A stretch of 64,000 nt of DNA from Pyrobaculum sp. WP30 (GCA_001189275.1 CP012158.1:1727704-1791703); one strand, 5' to 3'. Numbered from the stretch's first letter, positions 26,278 through 35,313 are shown. The notes: generated by a model not told the origin, from the letters alone. A program made the numbers and translations.

Positions 26278-26895
26278 TTAAAAATCGTCGCTACGGAACT
26301 CTAGACAGACAAACCCCATCTCTTCGGCCTCCTCCACCGACACCTCTCTAGGCTCCTCCACGGCCTCCGCCGCGTCTGGGCCGTAGGAGAGGGTAGCCAC
26401 GACCCGGCTGGGGGCGACACCCGCCATCTCCACCACCTCTCTTACGGTGTAGAACCTGGCCTTCGCGTAGAAGGGGTGGCCCCGCGCCGCCGCCTCTCTG
26501 TAGCGCCTTCCCCAGGCCGAGTCCCTGGGCACTATGCACGCCGCGACTCTATCCGCCACACGCATCGCCTCTCTCAACACCGCGGCTGGGTCCTGAACGA
26601 AGCAGAGAGTGACCACCAGCAACGCACAGGTAAACGCCCGGCGCCTCATGGGGAGCATCTCCCCCACACCCTCCACCAGATCTAACTCACGCGGCGCGAG
26701 TCTCAACATCTCTCTCGCGGGGTCTACCCCCGCCCTCAGCCCCAGAGGCGCGGCGAACCTCCCAGTGCCCACCCCCACCTCCACGCCGCCTCCGCAGTCA
26801 AGCCTAGCGGCGGCGAGGAGCTCCGACTTATAGAGAGAGGGGTGCTTTACGTACCAGGCGTCGTAGTCCAATGCCCTGGCTTTGAAAACCTCCAC
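26278..26895 (-). CDS. SAM-dependent methyltransferase, class I
   Basis: A 205-residue UbiE-like methyltransferase. Motif I is VEVGVGTGRFAAPLG, motif II is AGVDPAREMLRLA, and the motif IV and post-IV segment is FTCALLVVTLCFVQDPAAVL. The short N-terminal FKARALDYDAWYVKHP pattern is typical of archaeal members of unknown substrate. It is cotranscribed with the NTPase gene downstream (14-nt gap). Confidence 0.83.
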   Translation of the reverse strand: MEVFKARALDYDAWYVKHPSLYKSELLAAARLDCGGGVEVGVGTGRFAAPLGLRAGVDPAREMLRLAPRELDLVEGVGEMLPMRRRAFTCALLVVTLCFVQDPAAVLREAMRVADRVAACIVPRDSAWGRRYREAAARGHPFYAKARFYTVREVVEMAGVAPSRVVATLSYGPDAAEAVEEPREVSVEEAEEMGFVCLEFRSDDF

Positions 26896-26923
26896 GGATA
26901 AATGGCGGCCTCTCCTTATATAG

Positions 26924-27211
26924 CTACCGCCTCCAGGCGGACCTATCGCTTAGAGCCCGGTTCACCTCCTCTGGCGTTGCGTTGCAGCCGTTTTTCCTCA
27001 GCCAGTCTGTCAGCAGTCGGAGGAATAATTCTGCGTTGTGTCTGCCGACGGTTTTCTCCAGTACTTCGTATGCCCGCCAAGGCTCCTCCACGAGAAAATA
27101 GTCAAAAGGCTTGCCGAAAGTTGCCAAGACGCGGTAATGGATAAGCGTACGCATGGCAAAAAACGCCGAGTCACCGTAAAACTTCGCCAGAAGCTCCCTT
27201 GTAATGCACAT
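26924..27211 (-). CDS. Small partner protein of a KaiC-like ATPase
   Basis: A 95-residue helical protein with the strongly conserved core FGKPFDYFLVEEPWR, then AYEVLEK and GRHNAELFL. It begins 1 nt after the stop of the KaiC-like gene. A paralogous gene at 41476-41757 has the same core and the same 1-nt spacing to another KaiC-like gene. Such single-domain proteins next to archaeal KaiC homologues have been proposed as signal-output partners. The exact family is not certain by eye. Confidence 0.7.
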   Translation of the reverse strand: MCITRELLAKFYGDSAFFAMRTLIHYRVLATFGKPFDYFLVEEPWRAYEVLEKTVGRHNAELFLRLLTDWLRKNGCNATPEEVNRALSDRSAWRR

Positions 27212-27212
27212 A

Positions 27213-28421
27213 CTACTCTTTGGTATATACTACCCTTCTCTTTTCCATGTCTACGCGGAATTTAAACCGGAGGGGTTGCGCCGTCTCCGGCGTATACGCC
27301 GTGAATGCGTCTTTGTCAAATATGAAGACGTAATCCGCCAGCGAGCCCACTTTACTAGATATATCTCTCCAGACGTTATGAGAGTTAAACACAAGTACCG
27401 TGGTGACTGGGTGGTCTATAACTGACTGATACAACCTGGCGGCCTCTATTAGGAGGCCGGCGCCTGCCGTCACGGCAACTTGTTCGAACTGATCTACAAT
27501 ATGCACGTCGTATCTTTCCCGGTTTATCATCGAGGCGCTGGCGTACCACCAAGCCGAAGACCTATGGTCAGCCACTGGGTGGTAGAACCAATGGATTTCC
27601 GGCCTCTGCCACTTGACACCTAACGTCTCGGCGAATTTCACAAAGGTGGGCACTATCTTGTGGTGGTGGTACAACACCTTCTGCCCCCTCCGCGCCAACT
27701 CAGCCGCGGTCAGCACCATAAGTTTGCTGGCAAGTCCGTCGACCGGCCCGACGACGGCGACGAGGCTCCCCCTCAAGACTCCGCCTCCAAGCGCCTCGTC
27801 GATCTCCGGGAAGCTTGTGGTGAGCCGGTCTCCGGTGAGTTCTCTGGTCTCCTCCCGCGGCTCTATGACCACAGGACCCTCTTCGGTAATGACGTAGGGG
27901 AGGGATGTGTATCTCACAAACCGGCCTCTGGCCTTCAAAACTTTTACATATCTAATCGAGACGCCGCCTTCAAGCAACCGATGCTCCACTTCCAGTATCA
28001 CATCTGCCAAGTAGACCGCTGGCGAAATGTCGGTGCCCTCCTTGATGAGGATTACGGGGATGTTTCGAGATATGCCGTGGTAGAAAACCGCGTGTACAAG
28101 CTCCCGCTCGTCCCCAAGACTCAACGCGCTCAGCCCGTCTACGACAACCGCGTCGGGGTTGAGCTTAAGCGTCGTCTCCACGATGTACTCCACAGCGGCT
28201 TTATCTCTCACGGTGACTAGGTCAAACACGTGCCTAGGCGGCTTGAGACCGACGGAGCTTAAATACTTGGCGAGGCGCTCCGCGGTTTCGTAAAACGTGA
28301 ACCAAGCCACGTTGTTGAAGCGAGAGACCGCCTTTGCCGCTAAAAGCGTCTTGCCAGCGCCCGGGAGACCCTTAACCAACACAACTTCTTCATTAACTAA
28401 GTCAGAGATATTGCAATCCAT
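27213..28421 (-). CDS. KaiC-like ATPase with degenerate second P-loop
   Basis: A 402-residue RecA-fold protein with two KaiC-like halves. The N-terminal Walker A is KGLPGAGKTLLAA (about 18-30) and Walker B is NPDAVVVDGLSAL. The second half has LTTSFPEIDEALGGGVLRG, the usual KaiC pre-P-loop phrase, but its P-loop reads GPVDGLASKLMVL, lacking the GKT lysine-threonine pattern. So one catalytic and one non-catalytic domain are likely. Archaeal KaiC homologues are thought to act as signal-transduction hubs. It is coupled to a 95-residue partner gene downstream. Confidence 0.82.
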   Translation of the reverse strand: MDCNISDLVNEEVVLVKGLPGAGKTLLAAKAVSRFNNVAWFTFYETAERLAKYLSSVGLKPPRHVFDLVTVRDKAAVEYIVETTLKLNPDAVVVDGLSALSLGDERELVHAVFYHGISRNIPVILIKEGTDISPAVYLADVILEVEHRLLEGGVSIRYVKVLKARGRFVRYTSLPYVITEEGPVVIEPREETRELTGDRLTTSFPEIDEALGGGVLRGSLVAVVGPVDGLASKLMVLTAAELARRGQKVLYHHHKIVPTFVKFAETLGVKWQRPEIHWFYHPVADHRSSAWWYASASMINRERYDVHIVDQFEQVAVTAGAGLLIEAARLYQSVIDHPVTTVLVFNSHNVWRDISSKVGSLADYVFIFDKDAFTAYTPETAQPLRFKFRVDMEKRRVVYTKE

Positions 28422-28469
28422 AGAAAAAGCTGAGAGTCTGTATCTAAATCTTTTGGTGTAGTTCCCTTT

Positions 28470-29480
28470 CTATACTTTAAGCTCCTCCGTCGCCAGCTTC
28501 AAGGCTTTTGCGGCTAATTCAACCTCGTGGATGTTTATGTGTTCGTCTTCGGTGTGGGCTAGGCGGGGGTCGCCGGGGCCGAAGGCGGCTATGTTTCTGG
28601 TTAGTGTAATCAATAGATTGAAGTCGGCGGTGCCCCACTTCCTGCTTAACTTAGGCTCTACCCCGAGCTTGAGGAGGGCGCGGGTCAGGGCCCTGGCCGC
28701 TGGGTTTGTCGGCGACGCCTCGGCGGGTTCGGTGCAACTCTTCGCCTTGGCCTGTGACGGCAACGCCAAGAGGAGGTCTTTGCAGGTCTTGCCTGGGGGT
28801 ATCCTCACGTCAAGAATCATAACGCACTTCGTGGGTATCTTATTCGGCGCCTCTCCGCATTGCACGATGGTGGGTGTTACGGTGTAGGAGTTGTACTGCT
28901 CCGCGTGGCCCAAGGCCCTCTTCACCTCTTGATACAGGGCGTATAGCTCCTCTACGATGTTGTTGTATATGGGGGAGCTGGCGTGGCCTCCCCGCGACTC
29001 TAGTTCGATGTAGATCTTGGCTCCGCCTCGGTAGGCGTAGGCCACGTGAAGAGAGGTGGGCTCCCCCACGTAGATGTGGTGAGGCCTTGGGGGGCCGCCT
29101 TGGAGGAGGGCCTCCGTCCCCGCGCTGTCGTCTTCCTCCGCGGTGACTAAGGCGAGGACAAGCGTGCCCCGGGGCTCCGCCTCTAGAAACGCCTTCACAT
29201 ACGCCACCAGAGGGCCTTTATCATCCACCGCGCCGCGCCCCCACACAACACCATTTTCATAACGCACAGGAAGGGGGCCAGGCACCGTGTCCATGTGAGC
29301 ATGAAGCCACACCACCGGCGCCCCGCGGCCCTTCACCGCCAGCACGTTCCCCGCCTCGTCTATCCAGACGTCGTCTACGTGGTTCTTCAGGAAGGCGTGT
29401 AGCCACTTGGCCAGCTCCGCCTCGCCGTGCGGGGGGCTGTAGATCTTCAACACCTCCATGAGCACAGACGCAGTGTCCAT
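28470..29480 (-). CDS. lysK: [LysW]-lysine/ornithine hydrolase (M20 peptidase family)
   Basis: Removes the amino-acid product from the carrier protein LysW in archaeal lysine and arginine synthesis. The 336-residue length fits LysK. Zinc-binding landmarks are WLHAHMDTVPG, WGRGAVDDKGPLVAYV, TAEEDDSAGTEALL and the late HTEDEHINIHEVE. RGGAKIYIELESRGGHASSP lies in the lid domain. ATG 29480 follows TATATAAAAA (read as its complement) by about 23 nt, supporting a leaderless start over the ATG at 29513. It reads divergently from the winged-helix gene at 29543. Confidence 0.87.
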   Translation of the reverse strand: MDTASVLMEVLKIYSPPHGEAELAKWLHAFLKNHVDDVWIDEAGNVLAVKGRGAPVVWLHAHMDTVPGPLPVRYENGVVWGRGAVDDKGPLVAYVKAFLEAEPRGTLVLALVTAEEDDSAGTEALLQGGPPRPHHIYVGEPTSLHVAYAYRGGAKIYIELESRGGHASSPIYNNIVEELYALYQEVKRALGHAEQYNSYTVTPTIVQCGEAPNKIPTKCVMILDVRIPPGKTCKDLLLALPSQAKAKSCTEPAEASPTNPAARALTRALLKLGVEPKLSRKWGTADFNLLITLTRNIAAFGPGDPRLAHTEDEHINIHEVELAAKALKLATEELKV

Positions 29481-29496
29481 GGCCGTGATTTGCGAG

Positions 29497-29526
29497 GTAT
29501 ATAAAAACCACAAAACATATATAGAG
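29497..29526. promoter_or_regulatory. Divergent promoter between lysK and a winged-helix gene
   Basis: GGTATATAAAAA (29497-29508) serves the minus-strand lysK, and ACATATATAGAG (29515-29526) serves the plus-strand gene. Each lies about 23 nt from its start codon. The two boxes are only a few bases apart, so factors binding here would affect both genes. Confidence 0.55.
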
Positions 29527-29542
29527 CCATGTAGCTGTTTCT

Positions 29543-29806
29543 ATGTTTCTCCGCGAAGTTCTCCAGATGGCGCGGAGGTTCGGCGCCTTCACGGCGGCTC
29601 AGGCCGCTGTGCATCTAGGACTGCCGCTTGACGAGGCCGCGCGGCGGCTGGACAAGGCGGTGGAGGGGGGACTTCTAAAGGCGGTCGACGTGGCGGGCGT
29701 GAGGTTTTACTATAGAGACCCCGAGGAGGCGGCCGACGTAATACTTGGCTCCGTGGACTTGAGCGTCTTGCCGCGGGTTGAGAGGGAGAAGCTTATGCGT
29801 CTATGA
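29543..29806 (+). CDS. Small winged-helix protein
   Basis: An 87-residue protein. FTAAQAAVHLGLPLDEAARRL followed by DKAVEGGLLKAV and the wing AGVRFYYRD is a typical archaeal winged helix. It overlaps the cupin gene by 4 nt and shares a promoter region with lysK, so it may regulate either neighbour (inference). Confidence 0.65.
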   Translation: MFLREVLQMARRFGAFTAAQAAVHLGLPLDEAARRLDKAVEGGLLKAVDVAGVRFYYRDPEEAADVILGSVDLSVLPRVEREKLMRL

Positions 29807-30114
29807 CCTGGCAGTGGGAGAAGCTGAACGACTGCGTCGAGAGGCGGTTTTTCTCAGGAGAGAGGCTGACGGTGGCGCAGTTCCGGCTGAAGGCTGGTTG
29901 CGTGGTGCAGAGACACAGCCATCCCCAGGAGCAGATCACCGTTGTGCTGGAGGGGCTTCTGGAGTTTGAGGTGGGCGGCAGGAGGTTCACGGCGGCCGCC
30001 GGCGACGTGGTGCACGTACCGCCGGGCGTCGAGCATTCGGCCGCCGCCGTTACAGACGCCGTGGTGGTGGACGTCTTCTCGCCGCCTAGAGACGACTGGG
30101 GGCGGCGCGCCTAG
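29803..30114 (+). CDS. Cupin-domain protein
   Basis: A 103-residue single-domain cupin. Motif 1 is HSHPQEQITVVLEGLLEF and motif 2 is GDVVHVPPGVEHSA; together they supply the histidine, glutamate and histidine metal ligands. Small cupins may act as sensors, isomerases or dioxygenases; the role here is unknown. It is co-translated with the upstream winged-helix gene. Confidence 0.83.
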   Translation: MTWQWEKLNDCVERRFFSGERLTVAQFRLKAGCVVQRHSHPQEQITVVLEGLLEFEVGGRRFTAAAGDVVHVPPGVEHSAAAVTDAVVVDVFSPPRDDWGRRA

Positions 30115-30153
30115 CGCCCGAAAGCGTATATATACACCCTTCTTCTACACTCC

Positions 30154-31815
30154 ATGGCAGATAGGAACCTAGCCGTAGGCGTGGCGCTGGCCCTGGCGCT
30201 GGGCGTCGCCGCGCTCCTCATCGTGCTTACGCAGTGTATGCCGAAGCCAGCCGCGGAGGCTCCGCAACCCCAGAAGCCGAAGATTGTGCTCGTCCCCGTG
30301 GATTTCGTCCTCCAGAGCCCCCAGGTGGGCCAGCTGGTGTCTGCACTCACGAAGCTGGCGCAGAGGAACGACGTGGCTGGGCTTGTGCTTGTGATAAACT
30401 CGCCGGGGGGCACCGTCTCGGACACGGAGGCGCTGTACACCGCGCTCCGGGGTATAAACAAGACTAAATACGCCGTTGTGACCGGCCTCGCGGCGTCGGG
30501 GGCCTACTACGTGGCGGTGGCCGCCGAGAGGATATACGCGACGCCCTCCAGCTGGGTGGGGAGCGTCGGGGTAATCGCGGTGCTGTGGCCTGAGGAGTAC
30601 CTCTACGACATACCTGACTACATCTACACCACGGGCCCTCTCAAGTACTACGGAAGAGACCTCACGGACTACTACAACGACATTGAACGCGTCAGGCTTA
30701 ACTTCGTCGAGGCGGTCCTCAGGGGCCGCGCCGGCCGGATAAAGACAGACCCCGCCGTCTTCGAAACTGCGGCCGTCTTCACTGCGGACCAGGCTAGGGA
30801 GATGGGGCTTATAGATAAAATCGGCGGCGTGTTTGACGCCGTGGACGACATGGCCAAGGAGCTGGGCTTGAAGCAGTACTCCGTCGTGTACATCGGCGAG
30901 GCGGCGAACGCCTCCGCGCGCCAGAGCGGCGCCGCATGGCGCGTCTCCCTGTCGCAACTGCTCAACTCCACGCCGTTTCCCATGTTCTACCTCTACCCAG
31001 CCGCCCTCCAGCTAGACGTCAGGACAGACGGGAGGAGAAACGCCACGTTGCCCACCTATCCCACAGACAGGCCCTACGTCGTGTTAGACATGGCCCACGG
31101 CAACATGGTGCCGAGGAGCTTCGTCGAGGTGCTCAGGGCCGAGCTCGCCGCCAGGGGCCGCGTCCTCGTGGCGGCCTCCAGCGAGAATCAGCTAACCACA
31201 CTGCTGGGCAACGCCACGGCGCTGGTGGTGGTGAACCCAACCGCCCCCTTCTCCCGCGACGCCGTGGCCGCAGTGGTAAACGCCACGGCACGCGGCGTGA
31301 GGGTGGCCTACTTCTACGACATGAGAGCCAGCGCCATAGTGACGATCTCGGGGGTCTCCTACGTGGCGCCTTACTCCGCCTTCGCCGCCTTCGACCCGTT
31401 GCTGATGTATTTCAACATGTCGGGTCTCCGCGCCGTCTACAACTTCACCGCCGGCGGCGACAACTACCTCCGCAACTGGCAGTTCGTCGCCGTCGAGCCG
31501 CGGGGCAACTGGAGCCTGCTCCGCGGCGTCACGAGGCTGGTTCTCTTCAGCCCCTCGGCCGTCGCCACCAACGCGCCGCACCGCCTAACGGCCAGGGGGT
31601 ACGTCTTCGGCTACGGCGAGGGCAACTACACAGTGGCGACGCAGACGGGCAACTTCCTATTCATCGGCTCCGTGAGGTCCTTCACGCCGTATTTCATAAC
31701 TCAGGGAGACAACTGGCAATTCCTCCGCAACGTCGTCAACTGGCTCACGGAGCCCAGGGAGATAAAGAAGCTGGCGAAGCCCCCCACCTCCGGCGTCATC
31801 TACGTCTCGGGCTAG
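30154..31815 (+). CDS. SppA-like signal peptide peptidase with large C-terminal domain
   Basis: A 553-residue membrane-anchored S49 protease. An N-terminal hydrophobic segment (residues 6-28, ending VLTQCMP) is followed by the ClpP/crotonase-fold domain: INSPGGTVSDTEALY, the catalytic serine in VTGLAASGAYYVAVA, and SSWVGSVGVI. From about residue 275 to the end there is a second domain rich in aromatics and N-glycosylation sequons, resembling DUF4350-type extracytoplasmic domains (RPYVVLDMAHGN near its start, NWLTEPREIKK near its end). A fusion of S49 protease with such a sensor-like domain is uncommon. The gene ends 4 nt into the convergent DHH gene. Confidence 0.78.
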   Translation: MADRNLAVGVALALALGVAALLIVLTQCMPKPAAEAPQPQKPKIVLVPVDFVLQSPQVGQLVSALTKLAQRNDVAGLVLVINSPGGTVSDTEALYTALRGINKTKYAVVTGLAASGAYYVAVAAERIYATPSSWVGSVGVIAVLWPEEYLYDIPDYIYTTGPLKYYGRDLTDYYNDIERVRLNFVEAVLRGRAGRIKTDPAVFETAAVFTADQAREMGLIDKIGGVFDAVDDMAKELGLKQYSVVYIGEAANASARQSGAAWRVSLSQLLNSTPFPMFYLYPAALQLDVRTDGRRNATLPTYPTDRPYVVLDMAHGNMVPRSFVEVLRAELAARGRVLVAASSENQLTTLLGNATALVVVNPTAPFSRDAVAAVVNATARGVRVAYFYDMRASAIVTISGVSYVAPYSAFAAFDPLLMYFNMSGLRAVYNFTAGGDNYLRNWQFVAVEPRGNWSLLRGVTRLVLFSPSAVATNAPHRLTARGYVFGYGEGNYTVATQTGNFLFIGSVRSFTPYFITQGDNWQFLRNVVNWLTEPREIKKLAKPPTSGVIYVSG

Positions 31816-32753
31816 GAGCCTCCGGCCAGACTGTTGAGCTCCTCCACCACCGTTTTAAGCAGGTGCTTCGGCATCCTCGCGCCGGCGGCGTTGGGGTGGC
31901 CCCCGCCCGACACGCCGTATCTCTTCGCAAAGCCCCTAAGGAGCTGGTTCAGATCCACCCTCTTCGACCTGAGGCTCATCACGTATATGTCGCCTCTCTC
32001 CTCAGCCGCCACGCCCACCTCAGCCCCAGTCAGCCCCCTCGCCAGGTTGGCGGCGAGCCCCAGCGGCCCTGGGGGGTTGACAACCACAGCCACTGCGCCG
32101 TGTAGAGAGGCGTTTCTCGCCACCCAGCCCACCAACGCCTCGTTGATCCTGGCCTGCTCCTCGGCGAGCTTCATGAGGCGCTCCATGGCCGAAGGCGGCG
32201 AGTTCCCCGCCAGGTGGTCAACCACAGCCCGCTTAAACTCGTGGTCTTTCCGCGCCCGCTCCAGCCCCTGCATGAGGACGCCTGCCTCGAAATACACAAT
32301 CCTCTTGTCCCAAGCCTCCAGCGCCTCCTCCACCCACTCCGTGTGGTCGAGGTAGTCCCCAATGGCGCCGTACAGCGCAATTCTGCTGTACAGCCTCGGC
32401 AACCTGCCCCCCAGGTGGCGGTAGGCGAGCTCAGAGGCGGAGCTCCCCACCTCGTGCACCACCTCAACCCCCGGCAGATCCACAGAGAGCGGGTGGTGGT
32501 CTATATACACAACCCTCCCCCCGTAGCTCCGGAACGCCCTCCGCACCTCCTCGGCTGTCTTCTCATCAATAGCCACGTCGACGACGTAGACATCCCCCTC
32601 GGCGAACGCCTCAAAATCCTTAGCCAAGTCGACGGGGTGCGTGAAGTAGACCCTCACAGCCTCGTACTCGCTGGCCAGCGCCGCCTTAACCACAGCGGCG
32701 GAGCTGACCCCGTCGGCGTCGCCGTGAGCCAACACCGTCAAGACACGCGCCAC
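31812..32753 (-). CDS. DHH-family phosphoesterase
   Basis: A 313-residue RecJ/nanoRNase-like phosphoesterase. The motifs are VLAHGDADGVSSAAVV, VYVVDVAIDE, VVYIDHHPLS (the DHH signature) and ALYGAIGDYLD; the DHHA1 signature GVSGGGHPNAAGARMP is at the C-terminus. Members hydrolyse short oligonucleotides or cyclic dinucleotide products with two metal ions. No extra domain is seen. Confidence 0.87.
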   Translation of the reverse strand: MARVLTVLAHGDADGVSSAAVVKAALASEYEAVRVYFTHPVDLAKDFEAFAEGDVYVVDVAIDEKTAEEVRRAFRSYGGRVVYIDHHPLSVDLPGVEVVHEVGSSASELAYRHLGGRLPRLYSRIALYGAIGDYLDHTEWVEEALEAWDKRIVYFEAGVLMQGLERARKDHEFKRAVVDHLAGNSPPSAMERLMKLAEEQARINEALVGWVARNASLHGAVAVVVNPPGPLGLAANLARGLTGAEVGVAAEERGDIYVMSLRSKRVDLNQLLRGFAKRYGVSGGGHPNAAGARMPKHLLKTVVEELNSLAGGS

Positions 32754-32863
32754 AGATTTTTAACCCCCCAAGTATATATACATGGCGACGGAGAGCCCCG
32801 AAGGGGGCGCCGTGAAGCGCCGAGTCGGTCCCCCTTGATATACACCAAGATGGTTATCTGCAA

Positions 32864-33622
32864 CTACCAGTCTTCCAGATCCCACTCCGGGCGCCACTCC
32901 CCCCGCGCGATTAGCCTTCCCTCTAGTATCGCTATGAGCATCTGAAGCTTGAGGTTGTAGTCTAGGAGGTCTCTCCGGTTGTTTTCCCACCCCTCCTTCT
33001 CTATGAGCTCCGATATCCGCCTAAGCTCCTTCACCTCAGTTGCAGTGTACCTCCCCTCCTTAACTCCCTTCAAAATCTCGATAAGCCGCTGACGCACCTC
33101 CTCAGTAAAATACTTCGACTTGGCGGGAGGCACATACAGCAGGTGGCTACTAAGCGCCTCGGCCTCCGTCTCGGTCAACACGCCCTTGGAAGACAGCACC
33201 TTCAACAACGTCGAGTTGTAGATCTGGAAAGCTTTCACAAGCTGTCCCACCTGCCCCTCCACGCGCCCCAACTGCTCCTCTAAGCGTCCGACCCTCCCCT
33301 TGAGCTCTGCCACCTCATTCTCCACCCGGCCCAGCCGCTCCTCTAAGCGCGCAACCCTCCCCTTGATCTCCGCCACGTCACTCTCCACGCGCCCCATCTG
33401 TTCCTCGATTTTTGATGTGCGCTCCTCCAGCCTGACAACCCGCTCTTCGAGCTTGTCGATGCGTCTCTCTACCCGCCTAACTTCGCTCCGTATCTCCCGG
33501 CTCAAAAGCACATACAGCACCACAACTGCCACAGCGACTAGAGGCGCCTGGCCAGCCACCGCCACAGCTACATCCCAAACATCCACGGACGGGGAGGCGC
33601 CGCCAGTTAAAAACTTTTTCAT
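32864..33622 (-). CDS. Membrane-anchored coiled-coil protein with 21-residue repeats
   Basis: A 252-residue protein. A membrane segment (residues 27-45) is followed by a long coiled coil (about 48-132). Within it, a near-exact 21-residue unit beginning GRVESDVAEIKGRVARLEER or GRVENEVAELKGRVGRLEEQ occurs in tandem. The C-terminal 110 residues are helical and end acidic (EWDLEDW). The repeated DNA could expand or contract. Function unknown; a scaffold or tether role is plausible. Confidence 0.7.
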   Translation of the reverse strand: MKKFLTGGASPSVDVWDVAVAVAGQAPLVAVAVVVLYVLLSREIRSEVRRVERRIDKLEERVVRLEERTSKIEEQMGRVESDVAEIKGRVARLEERLGRVENEVAELKGRVGRLEEQLGRVEGQVGQLVKAFQIYNSTLLKVLSSKGVLTETEAEALSSHLLYVPPAKSKYFTEEVRQRLIEILKGVKEGRYTATEVKELRRISELIEKEGWENNRRDLLDYNLKLQMLIAILEGRLIARGEWRPEWDLEDW

Positions 33623-34011
33623 TTAGGTAACAAAATAGATGTACCGACGAACCTGCCCCTCGGAGCGGGCTAAAAGGAAGGAGCCATGTCCGAGGAGTGC
33701 GGCATCGGCGCTACGGCTCTCGACATAAGGCCAAGGACGACGCCGACCTGCAGATCTCGGCGGCAGATCCTCGTCAAGCGGTTACCACCTTATACACAGC
33801 TTAAAACGCCTACTCCTAAGCAACACTGAAGCCGCCGGCGATGTGTGATTTTTACATCTCATGCAGGGCCTAACCCCAGAGGCGTTGTGGCGACGGTGCT
33901 TTATAGTTACCATCTACTACACGGCTTCGACGGCTCCGCCGTTGCCGATTGAAAACGGAGGCTCTCGTGAACAGCCGGCCTGTTGAACGAACACTTTTAT
34001 CCCCCCTCGCT
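33623..34011 (+). other. Intergenic region without a recognisable gene
   Basis: All frames carry stops. A short ORF from 33684 starts MSEECGIGA, which resembles a class II glutamine amidotransferase N-terminus, but its continuation does not match. Nothing else stands out. Confidence 0.4.
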
Positions 34012-34400
34012 TCCTCATTTCTCTACGGCGTCTGCAAGCCCGGCGAAGCGCCTGAAGCCGTCCAGATGCTCCCCGCCGCATGTTGCCGCTCCTCTCAATT
34101 ATCCTCGGCTTCCTTCCGGTGGGGCCTTAACCAGCGCTGAGAGCCTCTCCGAGTTTGCCGAAGGAGATGTCTACCCTGGCGTATACGTAGCCCACGCCGG
34201 CTCCGTGCCTGCTGAAGATGATCGCATATTCGCGCCTTGCGCCGTTCCTCGGCAACCTCCCGCCCCACTTGAGCTCAGCCTCTTCGCCACATGCCCCCGA
34301 TCTTCTTCTCGAGGCTAGGGACCTCCTCGCCCCCTCCACGGCTCTTTATACGTCGCCTCTCAAGCGCTCCGGCACGGTGCCGGGGGCGCTTGGCGGAGCA
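34012..34400 (-). pseudogene. PaREP2-like gene remnant
   Basis: Minus-strand fragments in more than one frame look coding: VPSLEKKIGGMWRRG, then GARREYAIIFSRHGAGVGYV with ARVDISFGKLGEALS, and finally EHLDGFRRFAGLADAVEK before a stop near 34020. The joined fragments resemble the C-terminal part of PaREP2-type proteins of Pyrobaculum. At least two frameshifts are needed. Family assignment is tentative. Confidence 0.35.
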
Positions 34401-34454
34401 ACCTCCGCTGGACGCGTCGGTGCAAAATATATATAGCCAATAGCACACGTATGC

Positions 34455-35225
34455 ATGTACCTCAGCCAACACACTCAGCCAGCGCAAGACGTAAAAGTCC
34501 GCCGCGTGCGCGGCGCACTACGTGTGATTGCGGCTCTTGGGGTTGTCGTTGCGATCGTGGTCTTTGCGTTGTTTCTGCTGGTTGCGCAACCTGGCGAGGC
34601 GCCGGGTACCAGCGGGGCTTACCAGTACGCCAAGCTTCACGTGACGCTTTACGGCAAGATGGCGGCGCTTTCTCACCACGACGTTTTAAAGACCACGGAG
34701 CCGTTGACGTGTTCAGACGGCGTCCAAAACTTCACGTGTCTGCTCTCCAAGACCGACATAACGCCGGTTTTGAGAGAGCTGAGGAAGATCGACGCGGCGC
34801 CGGAGGTCTCGCCGGTTGCGCGTCGCTGGGTTCTCGTGCTTGACTTCAACTACACAGACGGAACCTGGCGCTGGCGCAACGTCACGGTCGTAAGAGGCTG
34901 GGAGCTGAAGTGGAACAACCAAACGGCGTATGTATTCCAGGCGCAGATCAAGAAGTCGCTAGGCGAAATGGTGAAGATAAACGATGAGCTTTCAGAGGCC
35001 TTTCTTATACGTCGTGAGCTGAAAAACATAACCGCCGTAGCCGTCTACGCCGACAAAATCGCCATAGGAACCTCCAACGGCACAGCAACCAACGGCAAAG
35101 GCAAACCAGACCACAAGACGATAGAAAGAATCAGAGAGTATATAAGGAAGAGATACGGTGATGTAATCGTTGAGGTGTACTACACACCGGGTGCGACGCC
35201 TGTAATCGGGATGGCCGGGGGTTAG
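34455..35225 (+). CDS. Membrane-anchored extracytoplasmic protein, unknown
   Basis: A 256-residue protein. One membrane segment (residues about 23-44) anchors an outside domain with several N-glycosylation sequons. The end reads IREYIRKRYGDVIVEVYYTP followed by GATPVIGMAGG and stop, which resembles the junction between the propeptide and catalytic domain of secreted serine proteases. The TnpB element begins 60 bp later, and a serine-protease C-terminus lies on its far side. The gene may therefore be the front part of a broken protease gene. This is an inference. Confidence 0.5.
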   Translation: MYLSQHTQPAQDVKVRRVRGALRVIAALGVVVAIVVFALFLLVAQPGEAPGTSGAYQYAKLHVTLYGKMAALSHHDVLKTTEPLTCSDGVQNFTCLLSKTDITPVLRELRKIDAAPEVSPVARRWVLVLDFNYTDGTWRWRNVTVVRGWELKWNNQTAYVFQAQIKKSLGEMVKINDELSEAFLIRRELKNITAVAVYADKIAIGTSNGTATNGKGKPDHKTIERIREYIRKRYGDVIVEVYYTPGATPVIGMAGG

Positions 35226-35293
35226 AAGTTCTGCTATGCAAGTAAGACTGACGGTAGTGCTGACCTCCCGATCATGTTACAAATAATTGAAAG

Positions 35294-35313
35294 CCTCGTC
35301 CTTTAGGGCGGGG
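35294..35313 (+). repeat. Left-end hairpin of the TnpB element
   Basis: CCTCGTCC-TTTA-GGGCGGGG folds into an 8-bp stem with two G-T (G-U) pairs. It mirrors the right-end stem CCCCGCCC/GGGCGGGG and is the type of structure recognised by HUH transposases. Confidence 0.6.

Noticed and set aside
30936-32105. 389-codon plus-strand frame over the SppA and DHH genes
   Set aside because: It covers two well-supported genes in another frame and has low-complexity composition.
33684-33830. Short ORF starting MSEECGIGA as an amidotransferase
   Set aside because: Only the first nine residues resemble the family; the rest does not.
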